Source of the DNA: an uncultured Pseudomonadota bacterium | GTDB taxonomy: Bacteria; Pseudomonadota; Gammaproteobacteria; Burkholderiales; Burkholderiaceae | Direction: 5' to 3' | NCBI GenBank assembly: GCA_946480245.1 | Contig: CAMLIZ010000012.1 | Location: 1 to 46,606, forward strand | Length of the DNA: 46,606 nucleotides | In this document: piece by piece, positions 23,892-31,284 of the stretch | Layout: the number at the start of each line of letters is the position of its first letter | Numbering within the stretch: the first letter of the stretch is position 1 | The notes under the pieces: generated by a model | What the model saw: the letters and a program-made list of their open reading frames with translations, nothing else | What the model was told of the DNA's origin: nothing | Database searches by the model: none | Translations under genes and position numbers: made by a program

Positions 23892-25711
23892 GCTGCCTCC
23901 TTCTGCATGCCGGCCAGTTGCTCGCGGATGGCGCCGGCGATGAAGCGCGCGGTGATCGGCGTGCCGTCGTAGTGCAGCACCGGGCGCAGCCGCGCTGGCG
24001 CCACGTCCAGCTCGTTGACCAGCAACGAGCGCATCTGCGCGTCGCGGTTCTGTTCCACCACGAACAGCGGATCGTGCGTGGCGATGAAGTCGGCCACGCT
24101 GTCGGCAAACGGAAATGCGCGCAGGCGCAGCGCGTCCAGGTGCAGGCCTTCGGCCTCCAGCACGTCCAGCGCCTCGTGCAGCGCCGGGCTGGTGGAGCCG
24201 AAGTACAGCACCCCCGCCTGCGTGGGCCGCGGCGCGCGGTGCAGCACGGGCTGCGGCAGCAGCTTGGCGGCGGTGGCCCATTTGCGCTGCAGGCGCGCCA
24301 TGTTGTACAGGTAGTCGGGCCCGCGCTCGGAGTACTGCGCATAGGCATTGCGCGTGGTGCCGCGCGTGAAGTACGCGCCCTTGCTCGGGTGTGTGCCGGG
24401 CAGCGTGCGCCAGGGGATGCCGTCGCCATCGACGTCCTTGTAGCGGCCGAAATCCTTGCCGGCCTCCAGCTCGGCGGCGCTCATCACCTTGCCGCGGTCG
24501 TACACGCGCGCGTCGTCCCACTCGAAGGGCCGGCACAGGCGCTGGTTCATGCCGATGTCCAGGTCGCTCATCACGAACACCGGCGTCTGCAGGCGGTCGG
24601 CCAGGTCGAGAGCGGCAGCGCCATGCTCGAAGCATTCGTGCGGGTCTTCGGGGAACAGCAGCAGGTGCTTGGTGTCGCCGTGCGACGCATACGCGCAGGC
24701 CAGCAGGTCGGCCTGCTGGGTGCGCGTGGGCATGCCGGTGGACGGGCCGCCGCGCTGCACGTCGATCACCGTGACCGGGATCTCCGCAAAGTAGGCCAGC
24801 CCGAGGAACTCGGTCATCAGCGAGATGCCGGGGCCCGAGGTGGCGGTGAAGGCGCGCGCGCCGTTCCAGCCCGCGCCCACCACCATGCCGATGGAGGCCA
24901 GCTCGTCCTCGGCCTGCACGATCGCGTAGCGCGCATGGCCGGTGGCCGGATCCACGCGGAACTGCTCGCAGTACTTCTCGAAGGCCTCGGGGATCGAGGT
25001 GGAGGGCGTGATCGGGTACCACGCCGCCACGGTGGCGCCGCCGTACACCAGGCCCAGCGCGGTGGCGCTGTTGCCGTCGACGAAGATGCGGTCGCCCACG
25101 CGGTCGGCGCGGCGCACGCGGATGCCCAGCGGCGCCTCGAAGTGGCGCGCCGCGTGGTCGCGGCCCAGCTGCAGCGCCTTGAGGTTGGAGTCGAGCAGGC
25201 GCTCCTTGCCCTTGAACTGCTCGGCGAAGAGCTGCTCGAACACCTGCGCATCCAGGTCGAGCAGCACCGACAGCGCGCCCACGTAGATGATGTTCTTGAA
25301 CAGCTGGCGCTGGCGCGGGTCGCTGTAGGCGGTGTTGGCGATCTCGGTGAGCGGCATGCCGATCACCTGCACGTCGGTGCGCAGCCTGTCGGCCGGCACC
25401 GGGCGCGTGCTGTCGTAGAACAGGTAGCCGCCGGGCTCGATCTCGGCCACGTCGGCGTCCCAGGTTTGCGGGTTCATCGCCACCATCATGTCCACGCCGC
25501 CGCGCCGGCCCGCATAGCCCTGCTCGCACACGCGCGCCTCGTACCAGGTGGGCAGGCCCTGGATGTTGCTGGGGAAGATGTTGCGCGGGCTCACCGGCAC
25601 GCCCATGCGCAGGATGGCCTTGGCGAACAGCTCGTTGGCCGAGGCCGAGCCCGAGCCGTTGACGTTGGCGAACTTGATGACGAAATCGTTGACGGCTTCG
25701 ATGCGTTTCAT
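23888..25711 (-). CDS. korA: 2-oxoacid:ferredoxin oxidoreductase, fused gamma-alpha subunit
   Basis: 607 residues from ATG 25711, overlapping the upstream korC stop by 4 bases. Residues about 1-190 are the gamma (CoA/acceptor) domain: VNGSGSASANELFAKAILRM near the start. Residues about 200-600 are the alpha pyrimidine-binding region: AWYPITPSTSIPEAFEKYC, VVGAGWNGARAFTATSGPGI and VQRGGPSTGMPTRTQQADLL. The gamma-alpha order with no delta ferredoxin domain is the fused form seen in KorA and related enzymes. Ferredoxin-type clusters are instead on korC. Confidence 0.94.
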   Translation of the reverse strand: MKRIEAVNDFVIKFANVNGSGSASANELFAKAILRMGVPVSPRNIFPSNIQGLPTWYEARVCEQGYAGRRGGVDMMVAMNPQTWDADVAEIEPGGYLFYDSTRPVPADRLRTDVQVIGMPLTEIANTAYSDPRQRQLFKNIIYVGALSVLLDLDAQVFEQLFAEQFKGKERLLDSNLKALQLGRDHAARHFEAPLGIRVRRADRVGDRIFVDGNSATALGLVYGGATVAAWYPITPSTSIPEAFEKYCEQFRVDPATGHARYAIVQAEDELASIGMVVGAGWNGARAFTATSGPGISLMTEFLGLAYFAEIPVTVIDVQRGGPSTGMPTRTQQADLLACAYASHGDTKHLLLFPEDPHECFEHGAAALDLADRLQTPVFVMSDLDIGMNQRLCRPFEWDDARVYDRGKVMSAAELEAGKDFGRYKDVDGDGIPWRTLPGTHPSKGAYFTRGTTRNAYAQYSERGPDYLYNMARLQRKWATAAKLLPQPVLHRAPRPTQAGVLYFGSTSPALHEALDVLEAEGLHLDALRLRAFPFADSVADFIATHDPLFVVEQNRDAQMRSLLVNELDVAPARLRPVLHYDGTPITARFIAGAIREQLAGMQKEAA

Positions 25712-27522
25712 GCCGTGGCCTCCCCCGCGTGCGCGGGCAGGAACGTGAGCTTCTGCATGTCCCACGCGCCGGTGGGGCAGCGCTCGGCGCACAGGCCGCA
25801 GTGCAGGCACACGTCTTCGTCCTTCACCATGATGCGGCGCGTCTTCAGCGGCGTGGAGACGTACAGCGGCTGGTCGAGGTGGCGCGTGGGGGCGTTCAGG
25901 CGCGCGCGCAGCTCGGCCTCGGGGCCGTCGACGGTGAACGTGATGCAGTCCATCGGGCAGATGTCCACGCAGGCGTCGCACTCGATGCAGCTCTCGCGGT
26001 TGAACACTGTCTGCACGTCGCAGTTGAGGCAGCGCTGCGCCTCCTTCAGCGCGGTGGCCGCGTCGAAGCCCAGCTCCACCTCCACGCGGATGCTCGCCAG
26101 CGCCTTCTCCGCCGCGGCCCAGGGCACCTTGAAGCGCGCGTCGCCGGACACGTCGTTGTGATAGCTCCACTCGTGGATGCCCATCTTCTGCGACATCAGC
26201 GTGGCATGCGGCGGAGGGCGCTGCGCGGGGTCCTCCCCGTGCAGCAGGCGGTCGATCGACACGGCGGCCTCGTGCCCGTGCGCCACGGCGGTGATGATGT
26301 TCTTGGGCCCGAAGGCCGCGTCGCCGCCGAAGAACACGTGCGGCAGCGAGGCCTGGAAGGTCTGCGGCTGCAGCACCGGCATGCCGTGCTCGTCGAACGC
26401 GATGCCGCAGTCGCGCTCGATCCAGGGGAAGGCGTTTTCCTGGCCCACCGCCACCAGCACTTCGTCGCACGGCACGATCACCTCCGGCTCGCCGGTGGAC
26501 ACCAGCCGCCTGCGGCCTTGCGCGTCGGCCTGCGGGCTCACCTTGTCGAAGGCCATGCCCACCAGGCGGCCGGCGCCATCGTGCACGAAGCGCAGCGGCA
26601 CGTGGCAGTTGACGATGGCGATGCCCTCATGCATCGCGTCTTCCTTCTCCCAGGGCGACGCCTTCATCTCGTCGAAGCCGCTGCGCACGATCACCGTCAC
26701 CTCGCTGGCGCCCAGGCGCTTGGCCGTGCGGCAGCAGTCCATCGCGGTGTTGCCGCCGCCCAGCACGATCACGCGGCCGGGCAGGCGGGTGACGTGGCCG
26801 AACGAGACCGAGGCGAGCCAGTCGATGCCCAGGTGGACGTGCGCGCCGGCCTCGCTGCGCCCGGGCAGGTCGAGGTCACGCGCGCGCGGCGCGCCGCAGC
26901 CCACGAACACGGCGTCGAAATCCCGTGCCAGCAGCGCGCGCATCGACTCCACGCGCTGGCCGCCGACGAAGCGCACGCCCAGGTTCAGCACATAGCCCGT
27001 CTCCTCGTCGATCACCGATTCGGGCAGCCGGAAGTGCGGGATCTGCGTGCGCATGAAGCCGCCGGCTGCGGCCTCACCGTCGAACACCGTGACCTCGTAG
27101 CCCAGTGGCGCCAAGTCGCGCGCCACGGTGAGCGACGCCGGCCCCGCACCCACGCAGGCCACGCGCTTGCCGTTGCGTGGCGCCACCGTGGGCATGCGCG
27201 CGAGGATGTCGCCCTTGTGGTCGGCGGCCACACGCTTCAAGCGGCAGATGGCCACCGGCTCGGGCTTCTCGCCGTTGTTCTCTTCCACCCTGCCGCGCCG
27301 GCACGCCGGCTCGCAGGGCCGGTCGCAGGTGCGGCCGAGGATGCCGGGGAACACGTTGGAGACCCAGTTGATCATGTAGGCGTCGCCGTAGCGGCCCTGC
27401 GCGACCAGGCGGATGTACTCCGGCACGGGCGTGTGGGCCGGGCAGGCCCACTGGCAGTCCACCACGCGGTGGTAGTAGCTGGCGCCGGCAGCGTTGGCGA
27501 GTTGCACGTAGGCCTCCTTCAC
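25708..27522 (-). CDS. korC: FAD/NAD(P)-binding Fe-S subunit of 2-oxoacid oxidoreductase (GltD-like)
   Basis: 604 residues from GTG 27522; an in-frame TAG lies 21 bases upstream, so no earlier start exists. The N-terminal cysteines (C23, C27, C66, C70, C74) resemble GltD. GAGPASLTVARDL near residue 125 binds FAD, and VLGGGNTAMDCCRTAKRLGA binds NAD(P). The C-terminus adds two ferredoxin motifs, CIECDACVDICPMDC and CLHCGLCAERCPTG. This fits the third subunit that lets KorAB use NADP, described for the Azoarcus evansii 2-oxoglutarate:NADP oxidoreductase. The substrate assignment here is inference. Confidence 0.9.
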   Translation of the reverse strand: MKEAYVQLANAAGASYYHRVVDCQWACPAHTPVPEYIRLVAQGRYGDAYMINWVSNVFPGILGRTCDRPCEPACRRGRVEENNGEKPEPVAICRLKRVAADHKGDILARMPTVAPRNGKRVACVGAGPASLTVARDLAPLGYEVTVFDGEAAAGGFMRTQIPHFRLPESVIDEETGYVLNLGVRFVGGQRVESMRALLARDFDAVFVGCGAPRARDLDLPGRSEAGAHVHLGIDWLASVSFGHVTRLPGRVIVLGGGNTAMDCCRTAKRLGASEVTVIVRSGFDEMKASPWEKEDAMHEGIAIVNCHVPLRFVHDGAGRLVGMAFDKVSPQADAQGRRRLVSTGEPEVIVPCDEVLVAVGQENAFPWIERDCGIAFDEHGMPVLQPQTFQASLPHVFFGGDAAFGPKNIITAVAHGHEAAVSIDRLLHGEDPAQRPPPHATLMSQKMGIHEWSYHNDVSGDARFKVPWAAAEKALASIRVEVELGFDAATALKEAQRCLNCDVQTVFNRESCIECDACVDICPMDCITFTVDGPEAELRARLNAPTRHLDQPLYVSTPLKTRRIMVKDEDVCLHCGLCAERCPTGAWDMQKLTFLPAHAGEATA

Positions 27523-27573
27523 CTGGGGCGAACCGCACCGAGTCTAGGCCGATGCACCGCGCTTGGGCAGGGC

Positions 27574-27583
27574 GGGTGCACCC
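27574..27583. promoter_or_regulatory. Palindrome GGGTGCACCC in korC/hemerythrin gap
   Basis: A perfect 10-bp palindrome in the 176-base divergent gap between korC and the hemerythrin gene. It may be an operator. A second inverted repeat lies 5 bases away. Confidence 0.35.
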
Positions 27584-27587
27584 TGAT

Positions 27588-27608
27588 GGGTTGCGCAGCG
27601 CACAACCC
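27588..27608. promoter_or_regulatory. Inverted repeat GGGTTGCGC-N3-GCACAACCC
   Basis: Arms at 27588-27596 and 27600-27608 match at 8 of 9 positions around a 3-base centre. It lies about 65 bases upstream of korC and 90 of the hemerythrin gene, between the two divergent starts, so it could serve either. Confidence 0.4.
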
Positions 27609-27698
27609 TTGCATCACTTGCGGCGGCTCAAGTGAGCGCCGCAGGCGCAGTGCTATCAAGGCACCACGACCGAGCCGACACGACCACCGAGGACGATC

Positions 27699-28151
27699 AT
27701 GAGCACTGTCACCGAACGCATCCCGCACGACACCCTGGACGCTTGCCACCGCGACATGCTGGTGCAGCTGGACGCGCTGGCCGCCTTGGCGCAGCGGGTG
27801 CAGGACGGCGAGCCCGACGCGGCAGCGCGCGATGCGGCACGCCGCATCGAGGCCTTCTTCTCCCGGACCGCGCAGCCGCATCACGCGCTGGAGGAGAGCA
27901 CCGTGTTCCCGAAGTTGCTGGCCGAAGGCTCGGCGGAGCTGGTGCGCACCGTGCGCAGCCTGCAGCAGGACCACGGCTGGATCGAGGAAAACTGGCTCGA
28001 GCTTTCACCCCAGCTGGTGGCGCTGGCCAGCGGGTTCAGCGGCTTCGAGCCGGCCGAGTTCAGCCACGCGGTAGAGGTGTTCGCCGACTTGTGCCGGCGC
28101 CACATCGCGCTGGAGGAGACGGTGGTCTACCCGCGCACGCGCGCGCAGTGA
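27699..28151 (+). CDS. Hemerythrin domain protein
   Basis: 150 residues from ATG 27699 with a GAGGA ribosome site 8 bases upstream. The four-helix hemerythrin ligand pattern is visible: H17 in DACHRDM, H62 and E66 in HHALEE, H92 in QQDHGWIEENW, and H135 and E139 in HIALEE. That suggests a carboxylate-bridged diiron site binding oxygen, NO or peroxide. It is a single-domain cytosolic protein. It is divergent from the oxygen-sensitive Kor complex, so a role in O2 or NO buffering is plausible but unproven. Its stop abuts the FHA gene stop with no gap. Confidence 0.93.
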   Translation: MSTVTERIPHDTLDACHRDMLVQLDALAALAQRVQDGEPDAAARDAARRIEAFFSRTAQPHHALEESTVFPKLLAEGSAELVRTVRSLQQDHGWIEENWLELSPQLVALASGFSGFEPAEFSHAVEVFADLCRRHIALEETVVYPRTRAQ

Positions 28152-29111
28152 TCACCGGGGCGGGGGCGGCTCGTAGCGGCCCTCGAGCTCCGAGCCGCGG
28201 CGGATCTCGAAGCCGATGCCGTTGCCCAGGCGCAGACCGCCGCGCCGGCGCTCCACCACGCCGGTGAGCGCGCCCACCGACGGCAGTGCATTCATCAGCT
28301 GGTCGCGCGCTCGGTAGATCTGGATGTTGAGGTGCGTCACCTCGATGCCCAGCATGCGCGCGAGCTGCGGCGTCTCGAGCCAGCCCTGGGCCGCCAGGTC
28401 GAAGCCCTCGCGTGCATCGGCCAGGCGCTTGCGCGCCAGCGTGACCAGGCCGTAATGGTGGCTGCGCTCGCCGAGATCGGCCTGCTGCGCGCCGCTGCGC
28501 ACCTGCAGGCAGGTGTGCTCCTCGTCGAGGCTGAGCTGGAAGCTCAGCAGCGGCAGTTCGCTGAAGCGGTCGCGCGCCGAGGCCTGCGTCACCTCGCCGT
28601 CGCTCGCCAGTTGCAGGCGGTAGCTCTGGCCCGCGATGTTCACGCTGTCGCCATCGGCCAGCGGCTGCGAGGTGTGGCCGTCGTCGACCAGCCACACGCC
28701 CTGCGCCGCCTCGTAGAGCGACAGCTGCGGATCGGTGGGCGAAGGCAGCAGGTTGTGCCGCGCCATTGCAATGGGCGTGAGCGCCGGGTTGGAGGGCACC
28801 AGCACGGTGACCGGCGGCCCGAGCTCGCTGATGCGCCACGCGCTGCTGTCGGCCTGGCCGAAGCGCAGCTTCTGGCCCACGGCCAGCATCGCCGCCTGGC
28901 CGGACGCGAGGCGGCGCCCGTCCACCCAGGTGCCGTTGCGGCTTTGGTCGGCGATGAACCAGTGCCCGTCGTTCCAGCGCAGCACGGCGTGGACACGCGA
29001 CACCTCCTTGTCGTCCAGGCAGGTGTCGCAGCGCATCTCGCGCCGCCCCACCACATGGATCGCGCGCAGCACCACGCGCTGCCCGTTGCGCTCGTTGACC
29101 AGACTGCCCAC
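28152..29111 (-). CDS. FHA-domain protein with C-terminal helical region
   Basis: 319 residues. The FHA phosphothreonine-binding fold is at about residues 15-90: G-R at 22-23, S-R-V-H at 39-42, W-F-I-A-D-Q-S-R-N-G-T near 51-61, and GQAAMLAVGQKLRFG. A second glycine-rich beta region covers 120-195 (WLVDDGHTSQPLADGDSVNI). The end (GWLETPQLARMLGIEVTHLN, then IQIYRARDQLMNALP) is a winged-helix-like helical segment found in response-regulator-type proteins. No signal peptide or membrane segment is present. FHA proteins can control T6SS assembly (TagH-like) or act in other Thr-phosphorylation pathways. It lies 53 bases downstream of the nuclease gene. Confidence 0.85.
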   Translation of the reverse strand: MGSLVNERNGQRVVLRAIHVVGRREMRCDTCLDDKEVSRVHAVLRWNDGHWFIADQSRNGTWVDGRRLASGQAAMLAVGQKLRFGQADSSAWRISELGPPVTVLVPSNPALTPIAMARHNLLPSPTDPQLSLYEAAQGVWLVDDGHTSQPLADGDSVNIAGQSYRLQLASDGEVTQASARDRFSELPLLSFQLSLDEEHTCLQVRSGAQQADLGERSHHYGLVTLARKRLADAREGFDLAAQGWLETPQLARMLGIEVTHLNIQIYRARDQLMNALPSVGALTGVVERRRGGLRLGNGIGFEIRRGSELEGRYEPPPPR

Positions 29112-29164
29112 GGCGGTTGCCCTCCACCTGCCTTGCGTTGCCGTGCGCGCAGTCTAGGCCACGC

Positions 29165-30079
29165 TCACTTCAGCTCCAGCACCATCACCATGTGGTCCGA
29201 TCCGGTGCGCTCCTTGATCTGGTAGCCGCTGGAGACATAGAGTGGGCGCACCAGGTTGAAGGCATTGGGCACGTTGGTGACGGCGTAGTCCAGGCAGCGA
29301 TTGGAGATTCGCGTGCCGCCCGGCGGCCGCAGGATGTGGCCGGGCGGCACGCCACGCCCGGTGATCTGGTGCGGCTCCGCGTTCAGGTCGCCGAACAGCA
29401 CGAAGTTCGCGCCGCTGGCAGCCAGGTCGGCATACGCGTTGGCGACGACCTGGCCGTTGTTGCCCGACGGCGCATGCCAGAAGCAGAACCAGATCGGGCC
29501 GCCTCGGCCCGTGATGCTGATCGCCTTCGGCATGCGCTTGGCGGCGTGGCCGTCCTGCCGCAGGATCGGGTGGTTCGCGCCGGCCCAGTTCTGGGTGTAT
29601 GGGCAGATCGTGAACGGCATGCTCGCGCCGTTGCGATAGTGCGCGTAGCACAGGGTCTGGCCGCCGGGGGCGCCATGGCCGGGCAGCGGGTTCTGCGCAG
29701 CAGGATGGGAGCTGACCACCTCGCTCAGGAACACATGCCCCCTGCTGGCCGGAAGATCCTCCGACAACAGGTACTTGCGCTGCTTGAGTTCCGCGGTGCG
29801 TGTGGCCCGCTGGTACTGGATCTCGCGGGCCAGCTCCGTGCGCTCGTCGCGGTTGAGCTGGTAGCGCTTGTCCGGCGCATCGTCGCCGCGCGAGCGCTTG
29901 ACCTGGCCGGTGGCCACGCCGTGGCGCGTCACCGGCCGCGTGGTCTCGTGCACCGGCCGCTGGGCAAGCCGGCCCAGGAAGCCGCTGCGGCTTTGGCGCG
30001 CGGCCTCGGCCGCTTCCTCCGCGATCTCGACGGCGCGCGCCGAGATGTGCTCCACGTTCCAGAAGATGATTCGGATCAT
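29165..30079 (-). CDS. Endonuclease/exonuclease/phosphatase-fold protein, CdtB-like
   Basis: 304 residues, no signal peptide. The EEP catalytic set is intact: N8 (FWNVEH), E120 (VFLSEV), H202 (FWHAPSGNNG), D231 and N233 (FGDLNAEP), and D295 with H296 (GSDHMVMV). The H-A-x-S-G-N-N step recalls cytolethal distending toxin CdtB. A basic, charged insertion of about 100 residues (11-115) separates the first asparagine from the glutamate, where typical EEP proteins have about 30-40. It is divergent from hcp across 135 bases and lies upstream of the FHA gene. Nuclease activity and export are inference; a sphingomyelinase/phosphatase member is an alternative. Confidence 0.85.
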   Translation of the reverse strand: MIRIIFWNVEHISARAVEIAEEAAEAARQSRSGFLGRLAQRPVHETTRPVTRHGVATGQVKRSRGDDAPDKRYQLNRDERTELAREIQYQRATRTAELKQRKYLLSEDLPASRGHVFLSEVVSSHPAAQNPLPGHGAPGGQTLCYAHYRNGASMPFTICPYTQNWAGANHPILRQDGHAAKRMPKAISITGRGGPIWFCFWHAPSGNNGQVVANAYADLAASGANFVLFGDLNAEPHQITGRGVPPGHILRPPGGTRISNRCLDYAVTNVPNAFNLVRPLYVSSGYQIKERTGSDHMVMVLELK

Positions 30080-30126
30080 CGGTGTTCTCCCTGAAGGCCG
30101 GCAGCATACCGGCCACGCCAGGGCTG

Positions 30127-30143
30127 TAATGGCGCGTAATGGT
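30127..30143. repeat. Direct repeat GTAATGG x2, 10-bp phased
   Basis: GTAATGG at 30127-30133 and 30137-30143, one DNA helical turn apart, in the gap between the nuclease gene and hcp. Phased repeats of this type can be activator sites. It could also be coincidence. Confidence 0.35.
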
Positions 30144-30177
30144 CCTATCGACGGCCGCCGAACACACTGCCTTCAAC

Positions 30178-30194
30178 GCATCACGGTGATGCGC
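30178..30194 (+). promoter_or_regulatory. Perfect inverted repeat in hcp leader
   Basis: CGCATCAC (30178-30185), one central base, then GTGATGCG (30187-30194): a perfect 8-bp-arm palindrome, ending 8 bases before the hcp ribosome site (AAGGAG, 30203-30208). It may be an operator or a hairpin in the 5' leader. Confidence 0.5.
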
Positions 30195-30214
30195 CTAACC
30201 GAAGGAGAACCACC

Positions 30215-30703
30215 ATGGCAGTCGATATGTTCCTCAAGCTCGAAGGCGTCAAGGGCGAGTCCACCGACAAGGTGCACGCAGGCGAGATCGATGTGCTGGC
30301 CTGGAGCTGGGGCATGAGCAATTCGGGCTCGGCCCACATGGGCGGCGGTGCCGGCAGCGGCAAGGTGAACGTGCAGGACATCTCGATCACCAAGTACGTG
30401 GATGCGGCCTCCAATGCGCTGATCGGTGCCGCCTGCAGCGGCAAGCACTTCGCAGAAGCCAAGCTGGTGGTGCGCAAGGCCGGCGGCACCCCGCTCGAAT
30501 ACATCGTGATCACGCTGACCGAGGTGATGATCACTTCGGTGACCACCGGCGGCAGCGGCGGCGAAGACCGGCTCACCGAGAACATCTCGCTGAACTTCGC
30601 CAAGTTCATGTTCTCGTACCAGCCGCAGAAGCCGGACGGCGGCAAGGACGGCGGCACGAAGGACGTGACCTTCGACATCGCGGCCAACTCCAGCGAGGGC
30701 TGA
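30215..30703 (+). CDS. hcp: Hcp family type VI secretion tube protein
   Basis: 162 residues; ATG 30215 follows AAGGAG. Hcp hallmarks are visible: MAVDMFLKLEGVKGESTDK at the start, then IDVLAWSWGMSNSGSAHMGG, VNVQDISITKYVDAASNALI and LVVRKAGGTPLEYIVITLTE. Hcp stacks as hexameric rings forming the T6SS inner tube and is secreted without a cleaved signal. The C-terminal tail (KPDGGKDGGTKDVTFDIAAN) is glycine- and lysine-rich. No other T6SS structural gene is in the window, so this is an orphan hcp. The next gene is an unrecognised protein. The phased repeats and palindrome upstream suggest specific regulation. Confidence 0.93.
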   Translation: MAVDMFLKLEGVKGESTDKVHAGEIDVLAWSWGMSNSGSAHMGGGAGSGKVNVQDISITKYVDAASNALIGAACSGKHFAEAKLVVRKAGGTPLEYIVITLTEVMITSVTTGGSGGEDRLTENISLNFAKFMFSYQPQKPDGGKDGGTKDVTFDIAANSSEG

Positions 30704-30718
30704 AGTGAAGGGGCACCA

Positions 30719-30757
30719 CCAGCGGCCCGGCGGAGCCGGGTCCGCGGTGTCCGCTGG
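30719..30757 (+). promoter_or_regulatory. Nested hairpin between hcp and the following gene
   Basis: CCAGCGG (30719-30725) can pair with CCGCTGG (30751-30757), enclosing a second stem CCCGGC/GCCGGG (30726-30731 and 30735-30740). No U tract follows. It sits after the hcp stop and before the downstream ribosome site, so it may stabilise the hcp mRNA or reduce read-through. Confidence 0.5.
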
Positions 30758-30786
30758 GGCGGGTCGGCACACACAAGGAGGCGATC

Positions 30787-31221
30787 ATGGCAGGTGACAT
30801 CTACATCGAATCACTGAGCTACGACGACATCGAGAACATCGAGCGATGCGGGGGCGTGGTGGAGAAGAAGGTCTTTCATGCGGACAGGAGCAACTTCTCC
30901 GTCCTCGCCGAACGCCTCACCGCAGCCGTGCAAAACAGGAAGGACCTGCCGCCGCACTGCTACATCACGTTCCAGAAGAACGGCACCGACGCGACCCGGC
31001 TGCTGCGCCTGAGCAGCATCCTGCAGCGCACCAGCCGCCCGGCGGGCATCGTGAAGATGAAGCAGGGCCTGATCAACTGGGATGCGTCCAACGACGTGCA
31101 GAAGGCCAAGCTGCTGTGGGGCGAGCTGCAGAGCGGGCCGATCGCGCTCGAGTTCTACAAGGTGGGCCTGTGGAGCGTGAAGACGCATTTCAAGCAGTTC
31201 GAGATGTGCGATGAGCGCTGA
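30787..31221 (+). CDS. Unrecognised protein downstream of hcp
   Basis: 144 residues; ATG 30787 with AAGGAGG 5 bases upstream. The mixed alpha/beta-looking sequence starts MAGDIYIESLSYDDIENIER, then NFSVLAERLTAAVQNRKDLP, CYITFQKNGTDATRLLRLSS and GLINWDASNDVQKAKLLWGE, ending VKTHFKQFEMCDER. No signal peptide, membrane segment or known motif is seen, and I do not recognise a family. Its location, 83 bases after hcp on the same strand, suggests it is a partner: chaperone, adaptor, immunity factor or effector. None of these roles is shown by the sequence. It could also be a non-T6SS protein. Confidence 0.7.
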   Translation: MAGDIYIESLSYDDIENIERCGGVVEKKVFHADRSNFSVLAERLTAAVQNRKDLPPHCYITFQKNGTDATRLLRLSSILQRTSRPAGIVKMKQGLINWDASNDVQKAKLLWGELQSGPIALEFYKVGLWSVKTHFKQFEMCDER

Positions 31222-31284
31222 GGTCTCGAAAACCCCGGTGTCGCCCGGGGGCGCGGGCACGCGGCGTGCTGCCAGAATGGCGCC

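Noticed and set aside
30121..30160. Sigma-54 promoter before hcp
   Set aside because: TGGCGC at 30131-30136 could be a -24 element, but no GC of a -12 element follows at the required 10-base spacing.
31222..31284. Terminator after the hcp-linked gene
   Set aside because: A CCCCGG/CCGGGG stem can form near 31234-31251, but there is no T tract and the loop is weak.
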